Shown here in pieces: positions 1 to 9,331 of a stretch of 64,000 bases of DNA (the stretch's first letter is position 1; every line of letters starts with the position of its first letter). The DNA lies in contig JAXMFB010000007.1 in NCBI GenBank assembly GCA_046347945.1, positions 62,001 to 126,000 of the forward strand, written 5' to 3'. Made by a program: the position numbers and the translations under genes. The notes below the pieces were generated by a model, which worked only from the letters and a program-made list of their open reading frames with translations, did not search any database and was not told where the DNA came from. This DNA is from Zeimonas sp046347945 (GTDB taxonomy: Bacteria; Pseudomonadota; Gammaproteobacteria; Burkholderiales; Burkholderiaceae_E).

Positions 1-2
1 TC

Positions 3-731
3 GCCTGCGACTTCATCGCCGGCTGCGACGGCTTTCACGGCGTGTGCCGCGAGAGCCTGCCCGCTGGCGCGGTGAAGCACTACGAGCGCGTCTACCCGTT
101 CGGCTGGCTCGGCATCCTCGCCGACGTGCCGCCGGTCTCGCACGAGCTCATCTACGTGAACCACCCGCGCGGCTTCGCGCTGTGCAGCATGCGCTCGCGC
201 ACGCGCAGCCGCTACTACGTGCAGGTGCCGCTCGACGAGAAGGTCGAGGACTGGTCCGACGACCGCTTCTGGGACGAACTGAAGCGCCGCCTCGACACGC
301 AGGCCGCGGCGACGATCGTCACCGGCCCGTCGATCGAGAAGAGCATCGCGCCGCTGCGCAGCTTCGTCGCCGAGCCGATGCGCTTCGGACGCCTGATGCT
401 CGCGGGCGACGCCGCCCACATCGTGCCGCCCACCGGCGCCAAGGGCCTGAACCTCGCCGCGAGCGACGTGCGCTACCTGTCGCGCGCGCTGATCGACCAC
501 TACCGAACCGGCTCGATGAAGGAGATCGACGCGTACTCCGACAAATGCCTTCGGCGCGTCTGGAAGGCGGTGCGCTTCTCGTGGTGGATGACCTCGATGA
601 TGCACCGCTTCCCCGACACCGGCGAGTTCGGCCAGAAGATCCAGGAAACCGAGCTCGATTACCTGGTCGGATCGAAGGCGGCATCGACCTCGCTGGCCGA
701 GAACTACGTCGGGCTGCCGTTCGAGGATTGA
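3..731 (+). CDS. pobA: 4-hydroxybenzoate 3-monooxygenase, C-terminal part (cut by window start)
   Basis: The frame is open from the first bases and ends at TGA, giving 242 residues, roughly the last 60% of a flavoprotein that is normally about 390 residues. PobA hydroxylates 4-hydroxybenzoate to protocatechuate using FAD and NADPH in the cytoplasm, feeding the beta-ketoadipate pathway. The second FAD-binding motif is visible as GDAAHIVPPTGAKGLNLAASD-type sequence, and the segment with TELDYLVGSKAASTSLAENY near the end is typical of this enzyme. The N-terminal GxGxxG motif lies outside the window. The gene converges on the antiporter gene 17 bases downstream. No other pathway gene is visible here. 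The family call is from recall of PobA sequences and is firm. Confidence 0.93.
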   Translation, partial: ACDFIAGCDGFHGVCRESLPAGAVKHYERVYPFGWLGILADVPPVSHELIYVNHPRGFALCSMRSRTRSRYYVQVPLDEKVEDWSDDRFWDELKRRLDTQAAATIVTGPSIEKSIAPLRSFVAEPMRFGRLMLAGDAAHIVPPTGAKGLNLAASDVRYLSRALIDHYRTGSMKEIDAYSDKCLRRVWKAVRFSWWMTSMMHRFPDTGEFGQKIQETELDYLVGSKAASTSLAENYVGLPFED

Positions 732-747
732 ACGCGGGCGGGGTCGC

Positions 748-2505
748 TCACCCCGTCTCGCCGCCGCGAAACGACGCGATCCGCTGCTCGCGCTCGCGCT
801 CGAGCAGCCCGCTGAGCACCGTTCCGGGCAGGCCGGCGCGCGCCAGCGCCAGCGCCGCCAGTTGCAGCGCGGACTCGAGCGCCTCGGGAATCACCGTATC
901 GGCGCCCGCCTCGCGCAGCGACAGCGCATGCCGCTCGTCCCGGGCGCGCGCGAGGATCGGCAGGTTCGGCCATTCGCGGCGGATGCTCTGCACCGCGCGC
1001 AGCGCCGGGGCACTCTGGTCCATCGTCAGCACGACCGCGCTGGCCGCGTCGAGCCCGAGTCGGCGCAGCAGCTCGCTGCGGCTCGCGTCGCCGACGAACA
1101 CCGGACGGCCCTGCGCGTGAAAGCCCGAGACGAGCCGTGCATCGGGATCGATCGCCACGTAGCGGATGCCTTGCGAGTCGAACAGCTGGCCGAGCAGCTG
1201 CCCGACGCGGCCGTATCCGGCGATCACGACGTGGCCGCTCAGGTCGGGCATGATCGGCGCATCCGACTGCGGCGGCGCCGGCGCGGCAAGCTCGATGCGT
1301 GTGCCCAGCCGCCGGCCGAGCTCGGCCACCAGCGGCGCCGCGAACATCGACAGGCCGACCACGAGCAGCATGAACCGGCCGGTCTGCTCCGGCAGCAGGC
1401 CGAGCGACAGCGCCGCGCCGAACACGATGAAGGCGAATTCGCCGCCCTGCCCGAGCAGCAGCCCCCCCTCGACGGCCTTGCCGCGCGACAACCCGCCCAC
1501 GCGCATCACGGCCGCGACGATGATCGCCTTGAGCGCGAACAGGCCCGCGACCGAGCCGAGCAGCAGCGCCGGCGTGCGCACGATTTCCAGCGGATCGATC
1601 GACATGCCGACCGACATGAAGAACAGGCCCATCAGCAGTCCGCGGAACGGGTCGATGGTGATCTCGACCTCGTGCCGGAACTCGGTCTCCGCGAGCAGCA
1701 GTCCCGCCAGCAGCGCGCCGAGCGCCATCGACAGGCCGGCCAGCCAGGTGAGCGAGGCGATCCCGAGCGTGCTGAGCAGCGTCAGCGCCATGAAGGTGTC
1801 GGCCTGCCGGCTCGCCGCCATGTGCCGGAAGACAGGCCGGATGACGATGCGGCCCAGCAGGTAGATCAGCGCGATCGCGGACACGGCCTTGCCGAGCGCG
1901 ATCGCCATCGACGCGAGCACCGAAGTGTCTCCGGGCCGCCCGAGCAGCCCGACCAGGATGAGCACCGGCACCACGGCCAGGTCCTGGAGCAACAGGATCG
2001 AAAAGCCGGCCTGTCCGATCGGCGTGCCCAGTTCGCGCCGCGACGACAGCAACTGCATGACCACCGCGGTCGACGAGAACGACAGCGCCAGGCCGATGAC
2101 CAGCGCCGACGCGAGCGGATTGCCGAATGCGGCCGCGACGAGGCCGATCGCGGCGGCGCTGACGAGCACCTGTGCGCTGCCCGCCGCGAACGCCCAGCGA
2201 CGCATCGCCCACAGCCGCTCGGCCGACAGCTCGAGGCCGATCATGAACATCAGGAACATCACGCCGATCTCGGCCAGCACCGACACGGCATCCAGGTTCG
2301 GGAACACCAGCCAGCGCAGCAGCGGAACCTCGGCCGCGAGCCGACCCAGCCCGAAAGGCCCGACCAGGATCCCGACCGCGAGAAACCCCAGCACGCTGTT
2401 CACGCGGTATCGCTGCAGCAGCGGCACCAGCACGCCCGCCAGCCCGAGAAACAGCAGCGTCTCGCGCAGGTGGGGAATCGCGTGCACCTCGTCCATTCCG
2501 TTCAT
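748..2505 (-). CDS. Kef-type monovalent cation:proton antiporter with C-terminal TrkA-N domain
   Basis: This is a 585-residue inner-membrane protein. The first 390 or so residues carry about twelve hydrophobic segments of the Na+/H+ exchanger (CPA2) type, including the LALSFSSTAVVMQLL and GQGGEFAFIVFG stretches characteristic of KefB/KefC/YbaL. From about residue 410 a TrkA-N (RCK) nucleotide-binding domain follows, marked by HVVIAGYGRVGQ. The family exchanges K+ (or Na+) for H+ and is gated by ligand binding to the RCK domain. ATG at 2505 is used here; an in-frame ATG at 2496 has a better-spaced GGGAG and may be the true start. The long open frame further upstream is antisense to the patatin gene. 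The gene is divergent from that gene, with about 108 bases between them. Which of KefB, KefC or YbaL it matches is not resolved. Confidence 0.9.
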   Translation of the reverse strand: MNGMDEVHAIPHLRETLLFLGLAGVLVPLLQRYRVNSVLGFLAVGILVGPFGLGRLAAEVPLLRWLVFPNLDAVSVLAEIGVMFLMFMIGLELSAERLWAMRRWAFAAGSAQVLVSAAAIGLVAAAFGNPLASALVIGLALSFSSTAVVMQLLSSRRELGTPIGQAGFSILLLQDLAVVPVLILVGLLGRPGDTSVLASMAIALGKAVSAIALIYLLGRIVIRPVFRHMAASRQADTFMALTLLSTLGIASLTWLAGLSMALGALLAGLLLAETEFRHEVEITIDPFRGLLMGLFFMSVGMSIDPLEIVRTPALLLGSVAGLFALKAIIVAAVMRVGGLSRGKAVEGGLLLGQGGEFAFIVFGAALSLGLLPEQTGRFMLLVVGLSMFAAPLVAELGRRLGTRIELAAPAPPQSDAPIMPDLSGHVVIAGYGRVGQLLGQLFDSQGIRYVAIDPDARLVSGFHAQGRPVFVGDASRSELLRRLGLDAASAVVLTMDQSAPALRAVQSIRREWPNLPILARARDERHALSLREAGADTVIPEALESALQLAALALARAGLPGTVLSGLLEREREQRIASFRGGETG

Positions 2506-2613
2506 GCTCCCGATCCGGCCGTTCGACCCGAACGTGTCGTCCCGGCTCGACACGCGAGGATACAGAGGCGATTGAATCCCACCAACCTCGTTCAGAATCG
2601 GTCGACAGGAGGC

Positions 2614-3825
2614 ATGCCCAACGTGGTCACCGGTCGCGGCGACATCGGCCTGATCCTGATGGGCGGCGGCGCACGCGCGGCCTACCAGGTCGGCGTACTC
2701 GACGCCTTGCGCGAGATCCTCGACGAAGCGGGATGGCCCGCGCGGCGCAATCCCTACACGGTCGTCTGCGGCACGTCGGCCGGCGCCCTCAGTGCCGCCG
2801 CGCTGGCCGCAGGCTGCGACGATCCGGGGCAGGCGGTTCGCTCGATGGTCCAGACCTGGTCCACGCTGCACGCGAGCGACGTCTACCGCACCGACGCGCG
2901 CGGCGCGCTGGGCAACGCGGCGCACTGGCTCGGCAGCCTGACCATGGGATGGGCCGTCCGCAGCCGCCCGCGCTCGCTGTTCGACAACGCGCCACTGGCG
3001 GCGCTGCTGCAACGCTCGTTCGAGCCGCGGCGCATCGCCGGGCATCTCGAGCGCGGCATCCTGCGCGCGCTGGCGATCACCGCGTCGAGCTACACGTCGG
3101 GCCAGCACGTCACCTACTTCCAGAGCGCCCAGCCGGTGGCGACATGGGTGCGCATGCAGCGCCTCGCGTGCCCGGCGACCCTGACCGTCGAGCACCTGCT
3201 CGCATCGAGCGCGATCCCCTTCGTCTTTCCGGCGGTGTCGCTGGCGCTCGACGGCCGGCGCGAGTTCTTCGGCGACGGCTCGATGCGGCAACTCGCGCCG
3301 ATCAGCCCGGCCATCCACCTCGGCGCCGACCGGATCCTGGTGATCGGCGCCGGGCAACTCGAACCCGGCACGCCGCGCAGCCCGCATACCGGCTCGCAGT
3401 ACGTGTATCCGAGCCTCGCCCAGGTCGCCGGACACGCGCTGGCGGGCATCTTCCTGGACGGCCTGGCCTACGACGTCGAGCGCCTGACGCGGATCAACGA
3501 GACGCTTCGGCTGATCGCCCCCGAGCAGCGCGCACGCAGCCCGCTGCGGCCGATCGAGGTCCTCGCGATCACGCCCAGCCGCCGGCTCGACGCGCTGGCA
3601 GTCGGGCTCGGCAACGCACTGCCGCGAACCGTCCGCACGATCCTGCGGATGACCGGCGCCACCGAGCGGCGCAGCGCGGCGCTGCTGTCGTACCTGCTGT
3701 TCGAGCCGGTGTACACGACGCGGCTGATCGAGCTGGGCCGCGCCGATACGCGTGCGCGCCGCGCCGACGTGCTGTCGTTCTTCGGACTGGAAGCGTCGGC
3801 GCTCGCGTCGCCGCTGGCGGCCTGA
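2614..3825 (+). CDS. Patatin-like phospholipase
   Basis: This 403-residue protein begins with the patatin glycine-rich oxyanion loop MGGGARAAYQVGV near residue 15, followed by the nucleophile elbow GTSAGA near residue 55. The catalytic aspartate lies in a DGSM motif near residue 225. Patatins hydrolyse acyl chains from phospholipids using a Ser-Asp dyad. A C-terminal extension after the lipase core is usual for the bacterial members described as patatin-like. No signal peptide is evident, so it is probably cytoplasmic or membrane-associated. An AGGAGG at 2607-2612 sits only one base before ATG 2614, so the in-frame GTG at 2623 could be the real start. It converges on the HPF-family gene across a hairpin. 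Confidence 0.88.
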   Translation: MPNVVTGRGDIGLILMGGGARAAYQVGVLDALREILDEAGWPARRNPYTVVCGTSAGALSAAALAAGCDDPGQAVRSMVQTWSTLHASDVYRTDARGALGNAAHWLGSLTMGWAVRSRPRSLFDNAPLAALLQRSFEPRRIAGHLERGILRALAITASSYTSGQHVTYFQSAQPVATWVRMQRLACPATLTVEHLLASSAIPFVFPAVSLALDGRREFFGDGSMRQLAPISPAIHLGADRILVIGAGQLEPGTPRSPHTGSQYVYPSLAQVAGHALAGIFLDGLAYDVERLTRINETLRLIAPEQRARSPLRPIEVLAITPSRRLDALAVGLGNALPRTVRTILRMTGATERRSAALLSYLLFEPVYTTRLIELGRADTRARRADVLSFFGLEASALASPLAA

Positions 3826-3838
3826 CCGGCGCGCGCGC

Positions 3839-3860
3839 GGCAGCGGCCTGCGCCGCTGCC
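3839..3860. terminator. GC-rich hairpin between convergent genes
   Basis: Arms GGCAGCGGC (3839-3847) and GCCGCTGCC (3852-3860) form a perfect 9-bp stem with a 4-base loop, midway between the ends of the patatin and HPF genes. There is no T-tract on either side, so the role as a bidirectional terminator is inferred from position and structure. Confidence 0.45.
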
Positions 3861-3877
3861 CGCGCCCGCCTCGGCGG

Positions 3878-4261
3878 TTATTCGGCTTCGGCCTCGGCCT
3901 GCGAGCCGCGTTCGATGGCGGCGCTGCCCGTCGCGGGGCGCCGCTTGACGTCGCCGCGCATGCGCACGGCGTGTTCCTCGAGCTGCCGGCGCGCGGCGAA
4001 GAAGGCGTCGCGCAGCGCGACGTTCACGTCTTCGTGGTGCGCGTGGTTGGCGACGATATTGCTGCCGGGAACCGAGACGTCGATCGAAACGATGAAGTGC
4101 TCTCCCTGCTGCTTGTGGTGGTGCGGCTTGTCGATGACGACGCGGCAGCCGGTGACGTTGGGGTGGAACTGCTCGAGCTTGGCGGTCTTGTCGCGAATCA
4201 GCGTCTCCAGTGCCGGCGACGTGTCCATGCCATGAAAGTTGATCTGCAGCGGTGTACGCAT
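3878..4261 (-). CDS. Ribosome hibernation factor, HPF/RaiA family
   Basis: This 127-residue protein has the beta-alpha-beta-beta-beta-alpha pattern of the HPF/RaiA (YfiA) fold. It starts MRTPLQINFHGMDTS and contains the basic, histidine-rich loop VVIDKPHHHKQQGEHF and the helix DVNVALRDAFFAARRQLEEH. Members bind the 30S subunit at the decoding region in slow or anaerobic growth and silence ribosomes. A charged, low-complexity tail of about 20 residues follows the domain. It lacks the long C-terminal dimerisation domain, so it is a short-form protein. It is the third gene of a minus-strand unit, 73 bases downstream of the acidic small protein, and probably shares the ANR/FNR-like control region at 5130-5143. 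The exact orthology (HPF versus RaiA) is not resolved. Confidence 0.82.
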   Translation of the reverse strand: MRTPLQINFHGMDTSPALETLIRDKTAKLEQFHPNVTGCRVVIDKPHHHKQQGEHFIVSIDVSVPGSNIVANHAHHEDVNVALRDAFFAARRQLEEHAVRMRGDVKRRPATGSAAIERGSQAEAEAE

Positions 4262-4334
4262 GGGGCTCCTTCGTCTCAGGATGTGCCCGGCTGCGGGCCG
4301 GGCGCCGGTACGCTCGATTCTGCCGGATCGGAGT

Positions 4335-4625
4335 TCAGTGATCGTCGGTGCGGGTGCGCTCGTCGTCGGCGAGCTGGCCGGTGTCGGGATCGACCCAGTC
4401 GGGCACCCCCAGCACGTCGCCCGCCTCGCGGAGGCCGTCGGTGTCGGCCTCGTCGGCCCCCGACTCGACGTCGGCCAACTGCATGTCGGCCACCGCCTCG
4501 ACCATCGTCTGGAACGGCCCGTACTCGCGACCGTCGGCATCGTCCTGCCAGTAGAATCCGTCGGGGCGCTCGATGATCCGCGTGTGGTCGAACTCGGCCG
4601 ACGTCGTCGGGATCTTCTGGGTCAT
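4335..4625 (-). CDS. Small acidic conserved-type hypothetical protein
   Basis: This is a 96-residue protein with no recognised domain. The first half has an aromatic stretch (RPDGFYWQDDADGREYGPF) that looks like a small beta-sheet unit, and the second half is strongly acidic (many Asp and Glu). There is no signal peptide or membrane segment. Its ATG overlaps the TGA of the preceding ferritin-like gene (ATGA at 4622-4625), so the two are very likely translated together. Its place between a ferritin-like protein and a ribosome hibernation factor suggests a role in low-oxygen or stationary-phase physiology, but that is inference from context only. Confidence 0.7.
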   Translation of the reverse strand: MTQKIPTTSAEFDHTRIIERPDGFYWQDDADGREYGPFQTMVEAVADMQLADVESGADEADTDGLREAGDVLGVPDWVDPDTGQLADDERTRTDDH

Positions 4626-5095
4626 GCCTTCCCTCCGTCTCGGGCGGCCGCAACCACCTCTTCGATCGTGGACAAGTGGCGGGTCTCGGCCAGGGCGAAC
4701 TGCAGGGCCCGGATCCGTACCGCTTCGTTGGGCGAGGTCGCCGCGATGTGCTCGAAGATCGCCCGCATGCCCCGCTCGTTGTGCCGCGCCGTCTCGAGCG
4801 CGTCATCGAGCGACATCGAGCCGATCGGGCGCGCCGGACGCACCGGCTGCGCCCACATGACCTCCGCGGCCAGTATCGTCCCCACGTCGAGATCGGGCAA
4901 GTCGCGCTCGATGCGGGCTGCCTGCTCGGCCTCGAGAACTGCCAGACGCGAGAATACCCGAGCCACCTGGGGCGCCTCCCTCACCGCGGGTTCCATCGCC
5001 AGCCGGCGATAGCCCGCGGCGGCCTCGCGCCGCATCGCGAGCGCCCTGGCGAGCAGATCGCGAAGCGATACGACGGCTGGAACTGCTGACCCCAT
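4622..5095 (-). CDS. Ferritin-like/rubrerythrin-like domain protein
   Basis: This is a 157-residue helical protein. The first helix, DLLARALAMRREAAAGYRRLA, and the second, VARVFSRLAVLEAEQAARIERD, have the spacing of a rubrerythrin/ferritin four-helix bundle. Acidic ligand positions in the first helix are partly replaced (RREAA), so metal binding is uncertain. No rubredoxin domain follows. ATG 5095 is chosen because the first conserved helix would be lost with any later start. The gene overlaps the next one by 4 bases. An ANR/FNR-like box is centred 41.5 bases upstream of the start codon, which would give a leaderless or nearly leaderless transcript if used in the usual position. It may be an oxidative-stress or iron protein; the substrate is unknown. 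Confidence 0.7.
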   Translation of the reverse strand: MGSAVPAVVSLRDLLARALAMRREAAAGYRRLAMEPAVREAPQVARVFSRLAVLEAEQAARIERDLPDLDVGTILAAEVMWAQPVRPARPIGSMSLDDALETARHNERGMRAIFEHIAATSPNEAVRIRALQFALAETRHLSTIEEVVAAARDGGKA

Positions 5096-5129
5096 CAGAA
5101 TATCGTGCCCCGGCGTCCTCCGGGCCGAC

Positions 5130-5143
5130 TTGATGCGGGTCAA
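5130..5143. promoter_or_regulatory. ANR/FNR-like binding site
   Basis: The sequence TTGATGCGGGTCAA matches the FNR/ANR consensus TTGAT-N4-ATCAA at 9 of 10 defined positions. It lies between the divergent ferritin-like gene (start 5095) and the ATPase gene (start 5232). Its centre is 41.5 bases from the ferritin-like ATG, so activation of the ferritin-like - acidic protein - HPF unit at low oxygen is the most natural reading. Control of the ATPase gene about 95 bases away is the alternative. Binding itself is inferred. Confidence 0.6.
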
Positions 5144-5231
5144 TCGGGAATCACCGCTGCACTGCACGGTCGGCTTGATAACATGTTCGGTTAAAGTCTT
5201 TGCATCGTCTCTGATTTCGCGGAGCCCGGGC

Positions 5232-6287
<1,056 letters not shown>

Positions 6288-6367
6288 AGGACCGCAGGCC
6301 CGCGGCTGCGGGCGCCTCCGGCGCCCAGCGCCGGTCCCCCGCCCACGCGCAGCGCCGGGCGCCCCGA

Positions 6368-7294
6368 TCAGGTTCCCGAGCGCGACTTCCCGGCCGGGCC
6401 GGAGTCGGCACGCGACGCGGTGAGCCAGCGCCGCGGATCGAGCAGGCCGGTGGTCAGCGCCGTCCCGAAGAGGATCGTCGCCGCGCCGGCCAGCATGCTG
6501 GCGCTGACCGCTTCGCCGAGGAGGACCGCGCCCCAGAACATCCCGAAGACCGGGATCAGGAACGTCACCGCGATCGCCCGGCTGCTGCCGACGCGGGAGA
6601 TCAGCCTGAAGAACAGCACGTAGGCGATGCCGGTGCACAGCACGCCGATCAGCACCGCGCTCAGCCACGCCCATGCGTCGGGCGGCGTCGCCGGCCACCA
6701 GGCGATCGCGAACGGCAACAGCATCAGCGCCGCGAACAGCTGGCTGCCCGCGGCGCCGGTCAGCGCGCCCACGTCGCCGAGGTGCTTCTTCGTGGCTACC
6801 GCCGCGAAGCCGTACGACGCGGTGGCGACCAGCGCTGCCAGGATCGGAAGGAGCGACCCGTCGCCCTCGAGCCCGTTGCGCCCCCAGACCAGCACGAGCA
6901 CGCCGCAAAACCCGATCAGCAGGCCGATGACGCGCAGCCGGCCGAGCCGCTCGCCGAGCCACAGGTAGGCGGCGATCGCGCCCCAGAACGGCGTCGTCGC
7001 GTTCAGGATCGAGGTGAAGCCCGCGCTCAGGTGCTGCATCGCATACCCGAACATCACGAACGGCAGCGCCGAGTTGACCAGGCCGACCCAGGCGATGCGC
7101 GCCGCGTTCGCGCGCAACTCGGCGCCGCCCGCGGCGCGCAGCACGAACGGCAGCAGCACCGCGGCGCCGATGCCGGTGCGCAGGCCCATCAGTGAAAACG
7201 CGCCGAACTGCGGCGCCGCCACGCGCATGAACAGGAACGACGCGCCCCACAGCGCCGCGAGCAGCAGCAGGTCGACGAGGTCGCGTCGCTTCAC
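6368..7294 (-). CDS. DMT-superfamily EamA transporter
   Basis: This 308-residue inner-membrane protein has ten predicted hydrophobic segments arranged as two EamA repeats (residues about 8-135 and 150-280). The motif GASFLFMRVAAP in the first helix and the SALPFVMFGYAMQHL and LNATTPFWGAIAAYL stretches are typical. The family exports amino acids and other small metabolites; the substrate is unknown. GTG at 7294 is the start, 3 bases after the stop of ogt, so the gene is the last member of the alkA-ogt unit. Its end lies in a GC-rich stretch before the convergent ATPase gene. Confidence 0.88.
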   Translation of the reverse strand: MKRRDLVDLLLLAALWGASFLFMRVAAPQFGAFSLMGLRTGIGAAVLLPFVLRAAGGAELRANAARIAWVGLVNSALPFVMFGYAMQHLSAGFTSILNATTPFWGAIAAYLWLGERLGRLRVIGLLIGFCGVLVLVWGRNGLEGDGSLLPILAALVATASYGFAAVATKKHLGDVGALTGAAGSQLFAALMLLPFAIAWWPATPPDAWAWLSAVLIGVLCTGIAYVLFFRLISRVGSSRAIAVTFLIPVFGMFWGAVLLGEAVSASMLAGAATILFGTALTTGLLDPRRWLTASRADSGPAGKSRSGT

Positions 7295-7297
7295 GGG

Positions 7298-7792
7298 TCA
7301 GAGCACCCGCTCGTGGCGCAGCAATGCGCGCTTGCGCTCGAGCCCGCCGGTGTAGCCGGTCAGCGAGCCGTCGCTGCCCACGACGCGATGACAGGGCACG
7401 ACCAGCGAGACCGGATTGCGCCCGATCGCGGCGCCGGTGGCGCGCACGCCGCGCGGCGAGCCCGCTGCGCGCGCCACGTCGGCGTAACTGCGCGTCTGCC
7501 CGCAGGGGATGTCCAGCAATTGCGCCCAGACGCGACGCTGGAAATCGGTGCCCGCCAGTTCGATCGGCAGGTCGAAGGCGACGCGCCGGCCGGCCTCGTA
7601 TTCGGCGAGCTGCCGGCGCGTCTCGGCGAGCACCGGCCAGTCGTCGTCGCGCCGAGCGCCTTCGCGCTCGAGATCGCCGATGTCCGGCTGGTCCTTCTGG
7701 CCGACGAAATACAGTCCCGCGAGCCGCGCGTCGCGGGCAATCGCCAGCAGCTCGCCGAAGCGCGAGCCGATGAGTGCATAGCGGATCTTCAT
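7298..7792 (-). CDS. ogt: Methylated-DNA--protein-cysteine methyltransferase
   Basis: This 164-residue protein contains the suicide active site VVPCHRVVGSDG in the C-terminal half and the helix-turn-helix DNA-binding region PCGQTRSYADVARAAGSPRGVRATGAA before it. Ogt/Ada-C transfers the alkyl group from O6-alkylguanine or O4-alkylthymine to its own cysteine. The length suits the stand-alone Ogt form. The ATG overlaps the TGA of the upstream alkA-type gene (ATGA, 7789-7792), giving translational coupling of two alkylation-repair enzymes. The active-site Cys and the following Gly-Tyr-Thr-Gly-Gly loop are intact. Confidence 0.92.
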   Translation of the reverse strand: MKIRYALIGSRFGELLAIARDARLAGLYFVGQKDQPDIGDLEREGARRDDDWPVLAETRRQLAEYEAGRRVAFDLPIELAGTDFQRRVWAQLLDIPCGQTRSYADVARAAGSPRGVRATGAAIGRNPVSLVVPCHRVVGSDGSLTGYTGGLERKRALLRHERVL

Positions 7793-9230
7793 GTCGTCGC
7801 TCCCGTCGAAGCCCAGAGGTCCATCACGGCGTACGCGCGCCATGGCTGCCAGGCGCGGGCGCGCTCGCGCGCCTGCGCCGGTGTGCTCGCCCCCAGCGCC
7901 TTCAGCACGGCGAGGTCGCCGGCCGGGAACGCATCGGGCCAGCACAGTGCGCGCATCGCGATGTATTGCGCGGTCCAGTCGCCGATGCCCGGGATCGCCT
8001 GCAGCGCCGCGAGTGTCGCCTCGACCGGCGCGCGCGGCTCGAGTGCGAGTCGGTCCTCGACGATCGCCTGCGCCAGCGAGCGGATCGCCGCGGCGCGGCG
8101 GCCCACGATGCCCAGTTCCGCGATCGATGCAGGCTCGAGCGCTGCAATCCGCGTCGGCGCCGGAAAATCCTCTCGAGCCCGGCTGGCGCCGCGCCGTCGA
8201 TCGGCTCACCGTGGCGCTCGACCAGCCTGCCGACGAGGGTGCGCGCCGCCTTGACCGAGATCTGCTGGCCGACGATGCCGCGCACTGCGAGCTCGAAACC
8301 GTCGAAGGCGCCGATCAGCCGCATCGGCCCGCCGCCGCTCGACGGGCCCGGTACGACGCGCTGCACCTGCGCAGGCTCGCAATCGAGATCGAAGACGTCG
8401 CGAATTCGTTGCAGGATCGGGGGGATCGCGCCGGCCAGCGACGCCGACAACTCCACCTCGAGCAGCGCGCGCGACGGCATCGGACGCACCGCGAGCCAGC
8501 CGCGCAGGTCCTGTGCGCCGACCTGCCAGCGCACGGTGCGTCGATAGGCGCCGGCGCCCACGACCTCGACGCCCTCGATCGTGCGGGCCGCGAGGAACGC
8601 CATCGACCGCTGCCAGTCGAAAGGCGGCCGATAGGCGAGCCGGAAGCGCATCGCCGAAGCCGGCTTCGCGCCGGCCCTGGCGCGCAACATCGTCGGGCTG
8701 AGCCGGTAGCGTTCGCGAAACGCCGCATTGAAGCGGCGCAGGCTGTGGAATCCCGATGCGGCGGCGACCTCGGTGGCCGGCAGCGCGGTGTCGGTGAGCA
8801 GCCGCTTGGCGAGCAACAGCCGCTGCGTCTGCGCATATTCGAGCGGCGTCACCCCGAACTCGGCGGCGAACACGCGGCGCAGGTGCCGCGAACTGGTGCC
8901 CACGCGCGCGGCGACACCCTCGACGCCGTGGCGATCGAGCTCGCCCGCCTCGATCAGCCGCGCCGCGCCCTGGGCGAGCCGCGAACCGATGTCGATGCCG
9001 GCGCGTCCCGGCGCGAGCTCGGGGCGACAGCGCAGGCAAGGGCGGAAGCCGTGGCGTTCGGCCGCCGCGGCGCTCGCGAAGAAGCGGCAATTTTCGGCCT
9101 TCGGCATGCGCACGCGGCACACCGGCCGGCAATAGACGCCGGTCGAGCGCACGCCGACGTACAGGCGCCCGTCGAAGCGGGCGTCGTGCGCCAGCAGCGC
9201 CGCATAGCAGGCGTCGGGATCGGGAAGCAT
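7789..9230 (-). pseudogene. Ada-like/AlkA DNA-3-methyladenine glycosylase, interrupted by one frameshift
   Basis: The N-terminal frame starts at ATG 9230 and encodes an Ada-type zinc/methyl-acceptor domain (cysteines in GVYCRPVCRVRM and RPCLRCRPE), an AraC-type helix-turn-helix (about residues 90-180) and the AlkA N-terminal domain. The helix-hairpin-helix glycosylase domain continues in another frame, with GIGDWTAQYIAMRAL and the likely catalytic Asp in PAGDLAV, ending at 7789. The switch falls at an A4 run (8164-8167 on the + strand). One extra base there would restore LERIFPAPTRIAALEP, exactly what AlkA proteins show. Both halves are otherwise clean, so this is a recent mutation or a homopolymer sequencing error. 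The intact protein would excise alkylated bases and may self-regulate. It leads the alkA-ogt-eamA unit. Confidence 0.85.
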
Positions 9231-9331
9231 GGGCGAATTATGCGCCGCGGACCGGTCCGCGACTCGCCGTTTTCGGACATGACGTTCGAGGCTCGTCCGG
9301 AGGCGCCGGATTCCGGATTGCGCCGCGGACT

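Noticed and set aside
862..2613. Long upstream extension of the patatin reading frame
   Set aside because: It is antisense to the antiporter gene and is rich in Arg, Gln and His, as shadow frames in GC-rich DNA are; homology starts at 2614.
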